A stretch of 64,000 bases of DNA from Chitinophagaceae bacterium UBA1931 (lineage in GTDB: Bacteria > Bacteroidota > Bacteroidia > Chitinophagales > Chitinophagaceae): positions 1,477,889-1,541,888 of the forward strand of contig DDFJ01000004.1 of NCBI GenBank assembly GCA_002337125.1, given 5' to 3'. Shown here in pieces: positions 53,483 through 62,977 of the stretch. The translations under genes were made by a program, and so were the position numbers. Position 1 is the first letter of the stretch. Every line of letters begins with the position of its first letter. Under the pieces are notes generated by a model, which was not told the DNA's origin, searched no databases, and saw only the letters and a list, made by a program, of their open reading frames with translations.

Positions 53483-55060
53483 TCAATTATTGCCGATACT
53501 GTCACTGATGTGGAAATAATCAAAATCAGCAAAGCCTCCCGTATTTTTTGTTGCATAGTTGAATAAAGCAAAACGGTAACCTATGAACTGCGGAATGGTG
53601 TAGGCCATTTTTAATTGTGTGCCAATTGGCATCCATTTTTTTCCATCTAAGCTGTAAAAGAAATTTGCCACATCTTTCTTATCAGTAAAATCACATTCTG
53701 CTTTGAAGAAAACTGTTTGCTGATTCAACGGAAGCGTTGCTGCTTCTACCGGTTTTCCTGTGCTTGCATTGATCATCACAATTACTTTCTTATCAGCTTC
53801 CACCCTTACTCCAAGCAATCCATAATTTTTTTGAAGCAATCCAAGTCCGGCAAAATCACCATCTTTCATATTGGAAACATCAAGTGATGCAGATCCCGAA
53901 CAAACCGGACCAATAGTGCGTTGTGTCAATGAATTTCTTGCGAATAAGAAACTGGTATCAATACGGCCGGTTGTCAAACGTAAATAACCTTTTCTTGCAT
54001 TCACAGACCAAAGACTATTATCAGGATTGTGATTCCATTGCCAAACTAACGGTAAAGCACGTTCACCTTTTTTGCGTGTAAATTCATCTGATGCAACGAT
54101 GCCTGGTATTAATGATTTATTAGCAGGAAGATCAAGTGTAAAAGGAACTTTCCCGTTTTCACCTAACACTGGCCAGCCATCTTCCCATTTAACAGGAACG
54201 AGGTATGGAATACGGCCAACAGAACCAAAATCTCTGAACAAATATGCAAACCATGTTCCATTTGGCATGTCAATCAATCCTCCTTGTGCAACACCTAAAT
54301 CTGAAAGTGCCATCTTTCCTTCCCATGGCCCGGTAATTTTATCGGCCCTGTGAATGACAACTGTTCTTCCGCCACCACGTGGCCATGTAATGTTGAACAA
54401 ATAATATTTTCCATTCACTTTAAAAAGTTGTGAACCTTCGCCCAACCCACTTACAGCAATGCTTTCACTTGGCTGACTTGAATTTTCAACAATTACCTGG
54501 TTGATGCCACCTTGCTTTACACCGGAAAGATCTTCGTTCAATTCAATCAGACTGAGTTTTTTGTTGCCTGTAATGATGTATACTTTTCCATCATCATCAA
54601 AGAAAAGTGAATGATCGTGGTAAGCAGGGCTGAATGCCATTTCTTTCCATGGCCCCTTTTCAATATTCTTTGTTGTATAGATATGTGTTTTGCCGCTTGT
54701 TGCTGCAAATGTTGAAACATAATAGGTGCCGTTATGATAACGGATACTGCTGGCCCATGAACCTCTTCCATAAGTGCTTTTTCCATTGGTAAGATTCATT
54801 TGATCGTTACTTACTAAAGTATCATAAGCATAATTAATCAACTGCCAGTTCACAAGGTCTTTTGATTTCATGATAGGAACACCGGGACTCATGTGCATTG
54901 TAGTACTGCTCATGTAGTAGGTATCTCCAACACGCATCATTGATATATCGGGAACATCAGCAAAAATGAGAGGATTGTGTGCCTTGGTTTGCTGGGCAAT
55001 TGCTGTTATACATACACTTTGAGACATTAAAACAGCAAGACTGAGTATAAACTTTTTCAT
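53483..55060 (-). CDS. Glycoside hydrolase family 43 beta-xylosidase-type enzyme
   Basis: A 525-residue exported enzyme. Signal peptide ends near TAIAQQ. The propeller has Asp in IFADVPDISMMRVGDTYYMSSTTMHMSPG, Asp in YHDHSLFFDDDGKVYIITG and the acid Glu in SGLGEGSQLFKVNGKYYLFNITW. From about residue 320 it carries the concanavalin-like second domain common in GH43 xylosidases (RTIGPVCSGSASLDVSNMKDGDFAGLGLLQKNYGLLGV, then FGYRFALFNYAT-like and GFADFDYF). Beta-xylosidase or arabinofuranosidase is likely. It is the first gene of the hydrolase block; 240 bases with a terminator and a 12-bp palindrome separate it from the SusCD block. Confidence 0.92.
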   Translation of the reverse strand: MKKFILSLAVLMSQSVCITAIAQQTKAHNPLIFADVPDISMMRVGDTYYMSSTTMHMSPGVPIMKSKDLVNWQLINYAYDTLVSNDQMNLTNGKSTYGRGSWASSIRYHNGTYYVSTFAATSGKTHIYTTKNIEKGPWKEMAFSPAYHDHSLFFDDDGKVYIITGNKKLSLIELNEDLSGVKQGGINQVIVENSSQPSESIAVSGLGEGSQLFKVNGKYYLFNITWPRGGGRTVVIHRADKITGPWEGKMALSDLGVAQGGLIDMPNGTWFAYLFRDFGSVGRIPYLVPVKWEDGWPVLGENGKVPFTLDLPANKSLIPGIVASDEFTRKKGERALPLVWQWNHNPDNSLWSVNARKGYLRLTTGRIDTSFLFARNSLTQRTIGPVCSGSASLDVSNMKDGDFAGLGLLQKNYGLLGVRVEADKKVIVMINASTGKPVEAATLPLNQQTVFFKAECDFTDKKDVANFFYSLDGKKWMPIGTQLKMAYTIPQFIGYRFALFNYATKNTGGFADFDYFHISDSIGNN

Positions 55061-55146
55061 TTGTGTTCGAACTTATTATTCAGTTATTATTGAATGTTCA
55101 TTTTGGCTAATGTTTCAAAAGAGCAGGCCCCTGTAACATGGCCTTC

Positions 55147-55158
55147 AACACCGGTGTT
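55147..55158. promoter_or_regulatory. 12-bp palindrome, possible operator
   Basis: AACACCGGTGTT is a perfect palindrome in the 240-base gap between the SusCD block and the hydrolase block, about 90 bases before the first hydrolase start. Its size and central CG-rich step resemble sites of dimeric sugar regulators (LacI/GntR type), but no regulator gene is in the window and chance is possible. Confidence 0.3.
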
Positions 55159-55237
55159 TGTTTTCATTTTTCTGGATGCTGTATACAGGTTAGTTACACA
55201 TCAAATGTATTTTAAGAAACAGTACCTAACTATATGC

Positions 55238-55269
55238 AAAAAAAATGAAGGATGAAGAATCATCCTCCA
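55238..55269 (-). terminator. Terminator at the end of the SusCD block
   Basis: On the minus strand a stem AGGATGA/TCATCCT (55249-55255 with 55260-55266), extended by two pairs after one mismatch, is followed by eight T (the A run at 55238-55245). It is about 30 bases past the stop of the DUF1735/DUF5627-like gene and separates it from the hydrolase genes. Confidence 0.75.
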
Positions 55270-55301
55270 TTACTGCAATATGAGAAACGAAAAACATCTG
55301 C

Positions 55302-56342
55302 TTACTTAATTACAGGACTAAAAGTTTCCAAAGCAATTGCACGATCACGCATTACCAATGTATCCTTTGTTACCACATGCATATTCTGGCTGTTTAAATC
55401 CACTGTATAATCTAAATATAAAGCATCACGATCCTGGCTACCCCAACTGTTCTTTTCCCCTTTTTTCACAAACTTACCTGTACCGGAAGCAGTTACACCA
55501 GATGTTAATGATGTAACACTGCAATTACCTGAAGCATCAAATACAAGTTGCAGTGTGCAGTTTACGTTTGCACCACTTGCGTTTTTATATACAACCGGGA
55601 AATTAAGCTGTGTTAACGATGCAGTAGAAAGCATATTCACATCATCATTTTCAACATAAGGTTTGTGTCTTGATAAAGTTTGATTAACACTACCTGTAAT
55701 AACATCAGTACCACGACGGAGATAGTTTCCATGCCATGTATTCACAAACTTAACAGCATAAACAACATAGTCACGTGGCTTAATAGTCCAGTTACCATCA
55801 ATAGCACGATTTGGATTTGTAACAGCAGGAATACCACGAAGAATGGAGTCGCCGCTTTTAACGCTATTTAATAAAACCGGAATTACATACGTATTCGTGA
55901 TAGCTAAAGGATCCTGGAAAAAAGCATCTGTAAGTTGTACCTCTACACCGCCCATAAGACTGCCTTTAGGGATAACAATCTGGTTGGAGGCCAGTTGGTA
56001 GTAGTTAGATGGTAAAGGAATAGCTTTTGCTCCACCTTTATCTGAAGGGAAATAAAGCTTTGTACAGAGTGATGTATCAACAGTAAAGCTGAGTACAAGC
56101 TCTTTGTTATTTTCCTGAACACCGCCCGTTGTAGCCTTGATCACTACCTTGTGTGCATTGTCTATTGAATTATCAACAAACAAATCTTCACCCAGCTCAA
56201 CAGTTCTTATCGGGAACTGTGTAGCAAAGTAAACTGTTTGGTATTTGAAATCCGGAAAGCTTACATCATTGTTTTTTATACATGCTGTCAGCGAGAACAC
56301 CGAAGCAATCGCTAACCATAAAAATTTCGTATTTGTTTTCAT
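55302..56342 (-). CDS. SusCD-associated surface lipoprotein (DUF1735/DUF5627-like)
   Basis: A 346-residue lipoprotein that probably binds glycan at the cell surface. The ATG at 56342 gives MKTNTKFLWLAIASVFSLTACIKN with lipobox LTAC. Residues about 25-165 resemble the DUF1735 (BT_3987-like) beta-sandwich, with QTVYFATQFPIRTVELGEDLFVDNS, VIPKGSLMGGVEVQLTDAF and YVIPVLLNSVKSGDSILRG. Residues about 180-346 resemble the DUF5627-type second domain: NWTIKPRDYVVYAVKFVNTWHGNYLRRG, CTLQLVFDASGNCSV and DALYLDYTV. It follows a SusD gene directly, its frame overlapping by one base, the usual place of the surface glycan-binding protein. Confidence 0.85.
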   Translation of the reverse strand: MKTNTKFLWLAIASVFSLTACIKNNDVSFPDFKYQTVYFATQFPIRTVELGEDLFVDNSIDNAHKVVIKATTGGVQENNKELVLSFTVDTSLCTKLYFPSDKGGAKAIPLPSNYYQLASNQIVIPKGSLMGGVEVQLTDAFFQDPLAITNTYVIPVLLNSVKSGDSILRGIPAVTNPNRAIDGNWTIKPRDYVVYAVKFVNTWHGNYLRRGTDVITGSVNQTLSRHKPYVENDDVNMLSTASLTQLNFPVVYKNASGANVNCTLQLVFDASGNCSVTSLTSGVTASGTGKFVKKGEKNSWGSQDRDALYLDYTVDLNSQNMHVVTKDTLVMRDRAIALETFSPVIK

Positions 56343-56368
56343 GTCATTTTTATTTTTAGTAAGCTGCA

Positions 56369-58132
56369 TTATTTCCAGCCTTTATTCTGAGTTAAATTGC
56401 TGAACTTAAGCACCTCTGAAGAAGGAATAGGTCCATAGTACATAAAATCGAGGAATGCCCTGTTTTCTACATCAAGAGGAGTAAACACTGTTCCGTTAAC
56501 ATCCATACCTTTTGCTTTTTCGGTTAAAGGCGCTTTCCAGCGACGGAGATCCCAGAAGCGGAAACTCTCGAAACACAATTCCAGCCTGCGTTCATTACGG
56601 ATGAGCTCACGCATTTTATTCTGATCAGCTTTGCATTCTTCCAGGTACAGATCACCACCGGTGATTCCTGCCCTGCTGCGGATCTTCTTAATTACATCGT
56701 ATGCAGAGTAAGTATGAGTTCCTGTTCCTGTTGGTCCCCATGCTTCATTTGCTGCTTCGGCATAAGCAAGATAGATTTCTGTGTAGCGAATACGTGGAGT
56801 AATGTGGTTTTTGCCGGTTGTAGATGCCGGGTTACGGTTTACATCCATACGCAAACGCTTACGCATATAGTATCCTGTGCGGGTAGATGTTTCTTTAACA
56901 TTAATACCATTATCGGTTCCAGACTGGCTGCCTGTGTAAATCACCACGTTTCCTACCCCTTCAGTGCTACCATTGTAAACAATATATTTTGCAAAACGTG
57001 GATCCCTGCCAGCATATGGGTTAGCAGGATTGTAATTGCTGCTGCTGTTTGTAATGGGGTAACCGTTTGCCATTGGGAAAGCATCCACAAGGTTCTGTGT
57101 TGGATTCATATTTCCATTACCAAACAATGTAGGAGGAAAGTTTGCTGCTTCCTGTGAACCCTCATTCGTTGCAACATTTTCTCTCCATATAATTTCTGAA
57201 GGGTTGCTGCCACCACTTAAGTTATCAATTTCACTGTTATTAGCATAGTAAGTTACGCCTGTTGAAGACAGTGAGTTAACGCCACCTTTGTAATCAATTA
57301 CTGCTGATGCATAATCAGCTGCATTTGCCCATGTAGTTAAATTGGCTGTATTCTGGTAAGCAGGACTTGCCGCAAGCAAAGCTGCTCTTGCACGGAAAGC
57401 CTTTGCAATAAGCCCGTTAAATAACTGACGGGAATATTGACCCATAACACGGTTATAAACAGCAACGTTTTGTGTAACAGTTTTGAATTGATTTGGAATC
57501 TGACTGGCAGTAGTGAGATCATTATATTCCAGTGGAAGATTAGCTTCTGCACTGTCAAGATCCTTATACAACTGTTTCATACATTCATCAAAACTTGCAC
57601 GGGGTACATTTACATCAGATCCAACTGTTTTCAGATCAGTTATAATCGGCACTCCCATCAGTTTGCCATCTTCAGCATATCCTGCATGTGCACGCAAAAG
57701 GAAGTACATGTAAAGAGCACGTAAGCCATACGCTTCGCCCCTCATCCTCATGTTAAAGAGTTTTGCAGCTACAGTATCTGTAGCCCAGTTTACTTTGTCT
57801 ACATTCGCAAGGAAAAGATTCAGGTACTGTATGCCTGCATATGAACCGTTCCATACAGATAAGGGATTGTTTGCAGCAGTCCATGAACCTGTTGCCATCT
57901 GGAGCAGGTTATTTGTCTTCTGGTTTGTTACAGCATCATCAGTAGCATAATCACTGTTATCATAATAACCAGGAATAGTTCTGTAAGCATTTACAAGGAA
58001 TCCCTGCGCATAGCCAGGATCCGAATACATCTGCTCAATCGTCTTCAGGTTTTCAGGATCTGCAGTCAGGATCTTCTTGCAGCTTGTGAAAGCCAGAACG
58101 CTCAACACTAAAATGATCAATTTATTTTTCAT
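56369..58132 (-). CDS. RagB/SusD-family outer-membrane lipoprotein (second pair)
   Basis: A 587-residue SusD homologue that acts as lid of the partner SusC transporter and captures oligosaccharides. Signal peptide with lipobox LAFTSC (Cys18). N-terminal SusD segment TIEQMYSDPGYAQGFLVNAYRTIPGYYDNSD; TPR-like helices with GEAYGLRALYMYFLLRAHAGYAEDGKLMGVPIITD (the FLRA.Y motif). C-terminal SusD region: TPRIRYTEIYLAYAEAANEAWGP, DVIKKIRSRAGITGG, and the ending ELIRNERRLELCFESFRFWDLRRWKAP, highly typical. Paired with the short SusC gene 23 bases upstream. Confidence 0.95.
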   Translation of the reverse strand: MKNKLIILVLSVLAFTSCKKILTADPENLKTIEQMYSDPGYAQGFLVNAYRTIPGYYDNSDYATDDAVTNQKTNNLLQMATGSWTAANNPLSVWNGSYAGIQYLNLFLANVDKVNWATDTVAAKLFNMRMRGEAYGLRALYMYFLLRAHAGYAEDGKLMGVPIITDLKTVGSDVNVPRASFDECMKQLYKDLDSAEANLPLEYNDLTTASQIPNQFKTVTQNVAVYNRVMGQYSRQLFNGLIAKAFRARAALLAASPAYQNTANLTTWANAADYASAVIDYKGGVNSLSSTGVTYYANNSEIDNLSGGSNPSEIIWRENVATNEGSQEAANFPPTLFGNGNMNPTQNLVDAFPMANGYPITNSSSNYNPANPYAGRDPRFAKYIVYNGSTEGVGNVVIYTGSQSGTDNGINVKETSTRTGYYMRKRLRMDVNRNPASTTGKNHITPRIRYTEIYLAYAEAANEAWGPTGTGTHTYSAYDVIKKIRSRAGITGGDLYLEECKADQNKMRELIRNERRLELCFESFRFWDLRRWKAPLTEKAKGMDVNGTVFTPLDVENRAFLDFMYYGPIPSSEVLKFSNLTQNKGWK

Positions 58133-58155
58133 AAAAATCGTTCTTTGTTTTTTCG

Positions 58156-61008
58156 TTAAAAAGAAGCCCTTACGCCGAAATTATAAAACCGGTATTGGGG
58201 AGCTGATCCTATATTGGTTTCCATCAGCTTCCGTTCTTTAGCCAATACTAACAGGTTATCTCCCTGTACGTAGAAGCTCATACCATGAACAAATGAACCT
58301 TTGAAAACATCATTCTTAAAATCATAGGTAAACTGCACCCTGGTTAAATTAAACCTGTTGGTTTTATAAATCCAGAAAGTAGAGTTCTGATAATTATTGC
58401 TGCCGGCACCTGTTGTTAAACGTGGGAAGGTAGCAGTGTTCTTTGTAGCTTCTGTCCAACGTCCAAGCATAGGATCAGAGAATTTACCTGTACCACTTAC
58501 CCAGTAATAAGAACTGTTTTTGAAACCAATGGCACCACTCTGTCCGTTACCCAAGGCAAACAGTGTGAAATTCTTCCATTTCAAACTAAGGTTTACACCG
58601 TAAGTAAAAGGTGATACAGCCCAGCCGTTATGTCCAAGATCAACCTGATCTTTACCATCAACTACACCATCATTATTTACGTCCTTATATTTAAGGTCGC
58701 CTGGTTTAAGTGTACCGCCAAACGTTTGTCTTGCGTGGTTGGTAATTTCATCTTGTGTCTGGAAGAATCCTTCACAGATATAACCCCAATAAGCATCGAG
58801 GCTTTTGCCTGCCCTGTACTGATATGCATCCTGGTAAACTTCATCCCTGCGAATAGCTTTTGATGAATAGAACATACCGGAAACACCCACAGAGTATTGC
58901 AGTTTGCCGATTGAGTTGTTCAGGTTTACAGCGAAATCAAATCCTGAACGTCTGTCTTTATTATAGTTCAACCATGGACGGAAATCGCCTGAACCAGTAA
59001 AGTAAGAAGGATACAATGTGTTACCTCTTGTAAGTAAACCATTGGTGTTTTGAATAAAGTAGTTGGCATCAAATGTAATCAGTCGGCCAAATAACGAAGC
59101 ATTTAAACCAGTGCGGTATTCCTTACGTTGAACAAATGTGAGATTTAAATTAGTTCCTCTGCCGGAGAGACTTGTGAAACCACCTGAAGAACCATCACGC
59201 CAGGGATACCATCCGCCCAATGTACCGTTGTTGCCATAATATCCTTGATACAGATAATAGTCAGTAGGTGTGGTACCATCAGGTCTGAAGCCTGTAATGT
59301 CCAGGTCCTGGTTAATTAAACCATATGATGCGGAAATTTTCAGATCATCAACAAAAGAAACTGCTTTGAAAAATTTCTCGCTGCTCATACGCCATCCAAG
59401 TGTAAATGTTGGAGACAGTGCATTGCGGCCACCTTCTGGCAGTTTAGCCGAATGAACCAGCGCACTGGCAAAATCAAAATAATATTTCCTGCGATAATTA
59501 TATCCTGCCTGTAAGCCAAGGTTTGTATTTCTGTCGGGGTGATAATCACTTCCTCCATCATTATCCGGATCGCTGGAGAACTGTGTCATAAACCACCAGC
59601 CAATCAAAGCTGCAGTAACATTATGATCCTTTGCAAATGTGCGGTCATAGTTAAACTGTGATTTGAATGAAGTGGTTTGCGTATAATTGCTTTGACCAAC
59701 AAACTCATTGGTTGCATTCTTATCATCGTTATATTTTTTCAGCGCAGTGATCATATCCTGCCCGTTGATCCTTGACCATGTTGGTTCGTACACTGCATAA
59801 CCTACTGAATAGGCTTCTGAATAAAGCGATGAGTAATCCATGCTGTAACCAGTGGTGAAAGACAAACCTTTTACTATAGAACCCAGATCAGCTTTTGCAC
59901 TTACGTTGAAAAGAAATGTACGGGTCTTTCTCTTAATGTAACCGGCAGCCAGATTATCTGAAAAAGCATTGGTCTGGTCGGTTGACAAACCACCTAAAAG
60001 ATATTTACCGTCAATCAGGTGATTCGAGTTAGCGATATATGATTTGATTGTGCTGTTGGTTGTATCCATCATGCTGATAGGCAACAGAGGTGAAAACCAG
60101 TTAGGGCGCATAGTGGCTGAAGTACCCCAGAAGTTACCCCTGCCTGTATAGTTATTCGAAAAATTAGCAACTGCGCCAACTGAAGCAGACAACCATTTGG
60201 AGAGGTTCATATCCACATTGGTTCTTACATTAAATGCAAGATCATTGTTCTTTTTCTGATCTCCGAAATTCATGAGGCTGTTATTATAAGCCAATCCGAT
60301 ATTGGTATAATAGCGTGCCGACTCATTTCCGCCTGATATTTCTGTTGTCAGGTCTGATCTGAAATAGGCTTTCTTTAAATAATCAGAACTGAAATAATCA
60401 ATATTAGGAAACCTGTAAGGACTAACACCTGATCTTGAGCTGTCGATGATAGCCTGGCTGTATTTTTCTGCAAGACCATCATTGCGGCTTGCTTCATTAT
60501 ACATCGTCATATAATCAGCAGCATTTAAGTAGCTCGGGTATCTTTTAGGAGCAAAAAGACCTGTATTTGCACGCACATCAATGCTTAATGGCTTAACAGA
60601 ACCTTTTTTTGTTGTGATAAGAATAACGCCTTTTGATGCATAACTTCCGTATAAAACCACGGCGCTTGCACCTTTCATTACAGTGATCGATTCAACCTCA
60701 CTCATCCGTACATCAGTGGCAAGACGAGGTATACCGTCTACAAGAATAAGCGGTTGCTGACCCCATAAATTACCATTATAACCTTCAATAAAACTTTGCA
60801 GATTGTCAAGACTGTAGTTGCTGTAACTTTTCTTAAGCAATTCAGTAACATTGATTGTTGAAACGCCGCCCAGTAAGTCCGTTTTGGCAACTTTTCCAAA
60901 AGCAACATTTACAACACTGTCATTCTTTTCCTGGGCCTGCGTTACCACCATAGTCAGCAAAGAAGTGGCAAGCAGAACACAGCAGGCTTTTATATTAATT
61001 TTCTTCAT
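58156..61008 (-). CDS. Short SusC/RagA-family TonB-linked outer-membrane protein (second pair)
   Basis: A 950-residue SusC-type transporter that lacks the N-terminal carboxypeptidase-like domain: the signal peptide (to VTQAQ) is followed almost at once by NDSVVNVAFGKVAKTDLLGGVSTINVTELL, the usual start of the plug. The plug is also shortened: instead of a GxxPGVxV and SIRIRG stretch it has DNLQSFIEGYNGNLWGQQPLILVDGIP, then VESITVMKGASAVVLYGSYASKGVILITTKKG. The barrel contains GFRPDGTTPTDYYLYQGYYGNNG, KDVNNDGVVDGKDQVDLGHNGWAVSPFTYGVNLSLKWKNF and ends NFGVRASF. It is paired with the SusD gene just downstream and is the third gene of the SusCD block. Confidence 0.93.
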   Translation of the reverse strand: MKKINIKACCVLLATSLLTMVVTQAQEKNDSVVNVAFGKVAKTDLLGGVSTINVTELLKKSYSNYSLDNLQSFIEGYNGNLWGQQPLILVDGIPRLATDVRMSEVESITVMKGASAVVLYGSYASKGVILITTKKGSVKPLSIDVRANTGLFAPKRYPSYLNAADYMTMYNEASRNDGLAEKYSQAIIDSSRSGVSPYRFPNIDYFSSDYLKKAYFRSDLTTEISGGNESARYYTNIGLAYNNSLMNFGDQKKNNDLAFNVRTNVDMNLSKWLSASVGAVANFSNNYTGRGNFWGTSATMRPNWFSPLLPISMMDTTNSTIKSYIANSNHLIDGKYLLGGLSTDQTNAFSDNLAAGYIKRKTRTFLFNVSAKADLGSIVKGLSFTTGYSMDYSSLYSEAYSVGYAVYEPTWSRINGQDMITALKKYNDDKNATNEFVGQSNYTQTTSFKSQFNYDRTFAKDHNVTAALIGWWFMTQFSSDPDNDGGSDYHPDRNTNLGLQAGYNYRRKYYFDFASALVHSAKLPEGGRNALSPTFTLGWRMSSEKFFKAVSFVDDLKISASYGLINQDLDITGFRPDGTTPTDYYLYQGYYGNNGTLGGWYPWRDGSSGGFTSLSGRGTNLNLTFVQRKEYRTGLNASLFGRLITFDANYFIQNTNGLLTRGNTLYPSYFTGSGDFRPWLNYNKDRRSGFDFAVNLNNSIGKLQYSVGVSGMFYSSKAIRRDEVYQDAYQYRAGKSLDAYWGYICEGFFQTQDEITNHARQTFGGTLKPGDLKYKDVNNDGVVDGKDQVDLGHNGWAVSPFTYGVNLSLKWKNFTLFALGNGQSGAIGFKNSSYYWVSGTGKFSDPMLGRWTEATKNTATFPRLTTGAGSNNYQNSTFWIYKTNRFNLTRVQFTYDFKNDVFKGSFVHGMSFYVQGDNLLVLAKERKLMETNIGSAPQYRFYNFGVRASF

Positions 61009-61028
61009 TTAGTTTAGTTTTTTAGAAA

Positions 61029-62966
61029 TTACCAACCAGGATTCTGTGTAAACTCAGGATATAAATTAACATCGCTGTTAATGAATGGGAACCAATAATG
61101 CCTTTGACCTAATTGTCTTTCAAACAACACTGTTTCCCTGAAATTCAGAACCTGTCCGTTTCTTGGATTTGCATATAAATCTGAATAGTCCGGCACCTGT
61201 ACACCATTAACTGTTTTGTACTTGGTAACAACACGGTCGAACTGAACAGCTTTTCTGAGCGTATAAGGACGTTCAGTTAAAAGAAGCCAGCGACGAAGAT
61301 CATTAAAACGATGTCCTTCAAATGCCAACTCCACAGCACGTTCACGCCTGTATTCAGATCTGAAAGCTTCCTGTGAGGTTAAAAACTTATCTGCTACATG
61401 GCCTACACCAAGGCCTGGCCTGTCTCTTACGAAATTGACTGCGTCAACTGCAGTTTTATTGTAGCTGCTTACTTTAGCAGTTGGTGAGTTGTAACCTTCT
61501 GAAACAGCTTCAGCATACATCAGGTAAACATCCGATAAACGCATTAAGCTTAACACAACTGTATTGTTGTCTTTGTAGCCATCCCAGTCGTTCATGAGTT
61601 TCGAAGCCCATTTTGCTTCCATATAACCTGTAAGCATAGCGTGAACAGGATCGAGTGTTCTGTATTTTCCGCCAGTGAAGAGACTTGCATATTGCCTGTA
61701 TTCATCGTTTCCAACATTACCTGCATTGTTAACCGCTTTTTCGCCGTCAATCATAATATCGTTGTAAAAGCGGGGGTCTCTGTTTTTAAATGGAAACCTT
61801 GGATCATAACCTGATTCAGGATCAGCTCTTTCCGGATCTACGATTGGAAGTCCGTTAGCCATTCCGTAATTATCAACATAATTAGCAGTAGGATAACATT
61901 TAAGACCAGAGCCATTGATGGTATAAGGTCTGTAGTCATTAACCTGGTTCCAACGGAAACGGCCACCTGCACCTGCCAGGTTTTCCATGAAGATTGCTTC
62001 TTCAAGTCCGGGTATTTTACTATTCTGGTTCCAGGTATAAAACAGTTGACTGTATTGAGAAAAATCAGCCAGTTTATAACGACCTGTTGATTCAATAATC
62101 TGCAATGCCTGTGCAAATGCATCAGCAGCCTTTTTGCAATACTCAGCATTGTACGTTGGATTACCGGTAGATTCCCTGTTCATCAGCGGGCTTCCTGCAT
62201 ACAACAGGTTCTTGCCAAGGAAAGCAATCGCCATGATCTTATTGATACGCCAGTTGTTATTTCCTTTGGTTTGTAAACCAACTGTTGTTTCATCCCAGTT
62301 TACAGGTAACAGTTCTGCAGCTTTCTTCATATCCGCAGCAACTTTATCTGCTGTTGCCTGGTAGTTAAGCCTTGGAAGTTTAGGTGTTTCATCTGTTGGC
62401 AATACCTTGTCTATATATGGAAGGCCACCCCAATATGTCATCAACATAAAATGATAGAACCCTCTGAAAAAATAAAGCTGTCCGGCAATCAGGTTTCTTT
62501 CCTCATCTGTAGCTTCTGTAAGCTTGTCGAGATTGGCAAGGCCAATATTTGCCTTACGGATACAACCCCAGGATTGACTCCAGAGATTACCCTTGTCGCC
62601 ATTACCCTGGCTGGTAAATTGTGCTGAGTTTGTGCTGTTCTTAAACTCCGAACCAAATATTGCACTGTTCCAAGCCCTGTAATCGCCCTGGTCTACGTTA
62701 TAAGCAAACATCCTGGTTTCAGTTGGCTCCCACATTTCATCGTCGCCAAAATTCCAGTTGTTATGTGAACCCACTGCAGTGAACAATGGAAGAGAATTAT
62801 ACATCTCTTCAGTGAACCCCTGGAAGTTCTTGAAGTTTTTAAAAGCTTCTGTTTCCTTGATATCGGAAAGCGGGGCTTTATCGAGATATTTTTTGCATGA
62901 GACCAGCACAAGGCTCATCACAAATGTTAAGGTCAATGGCAATATGATCTTTAAATACTTTCTCAT
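61029..62966 (-). CDS. RagB/SusD-family outer-membrane lipoprotein (first pair)
   Basis: A 645-residue SusD homologue. Lipobox LVLVSC (Cys24) follows the signal peptide; the mature start KKYLDKAPLSDIKETEAFKNFKNFQGF is classical SusD. The TPR-like core has LIAGQLYFFRGFYHFMLMTYWGGLPYIDKVLPTDE. The C-terminal part has SLMRLSDVYLMYAEAVSEGYN, AVDAVNFVRDRPGLG, EYRRERAVELAFEGHRFNDLRRWLLL and QRHYWFPFINSDVNLYPEFTQNPGW, the standard end. It should form the lid of the SusC encoded just upstream (12 bases between) and bind xylo-oligosaccharides or a related glycan. Confidence 0.96.
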   Translation of the reverse strand: MRKYLKIILPLTLTFVMSLVLVSCKKYLDKAPLSDIKETEAFKNFKNFQGFTEEMYNSLPLFTAVGSHNNWNFGDDEMWEPTETRMFAYNVDQGDYRAWNSAIFGSEFKNSTNSAQFTSQGNGDKGNLWSQSWGCIRKANIGLANLDKLTEATDEERNLIAGQLYFFRGFYHFMLMTYWGGLPYIDKVLPTDETPKLPRLNYQATADKVAADMKKAAELLPVNWDETTVGLQTKGNNNWRINKIMAIAFLGKNLLYAGSPLMNRESTGNPTYNAEYCKKAADAFAQALQIIESTGRYKLADFSQYSQLFYTWNQNSKIPGLEEAIFMENLAGAGGRFRWNQVNDYRPYTINGSGLKCYPTANYVDNYGMANGLPIVDPERADPESGYDPRFPFKNRDPRFYNDIMIDGEKAVNNAGNVGNDEYRQYASLFTGGKYRTLDPVHAMLTGYMEAKWASKLMNDWDGYKDNNTVVLSLMRLSDVYLMYAEAVSEGYNSPTAKVSSYNKTAVDAVNFVRDRPGLGVGHVADKFLTSQEAFRSEYRRERAVELAFEGHRFNDLRRWLLLTERPYTLRKAVQFDRVVTKYKTVNGVQVPDYSDLYANPRNGQVLNFRETVLFERQLGQRHYWFPFINSDVNLYPEFTQNPGW

Positions 62967-62977
62967 TTTGTAATGGT

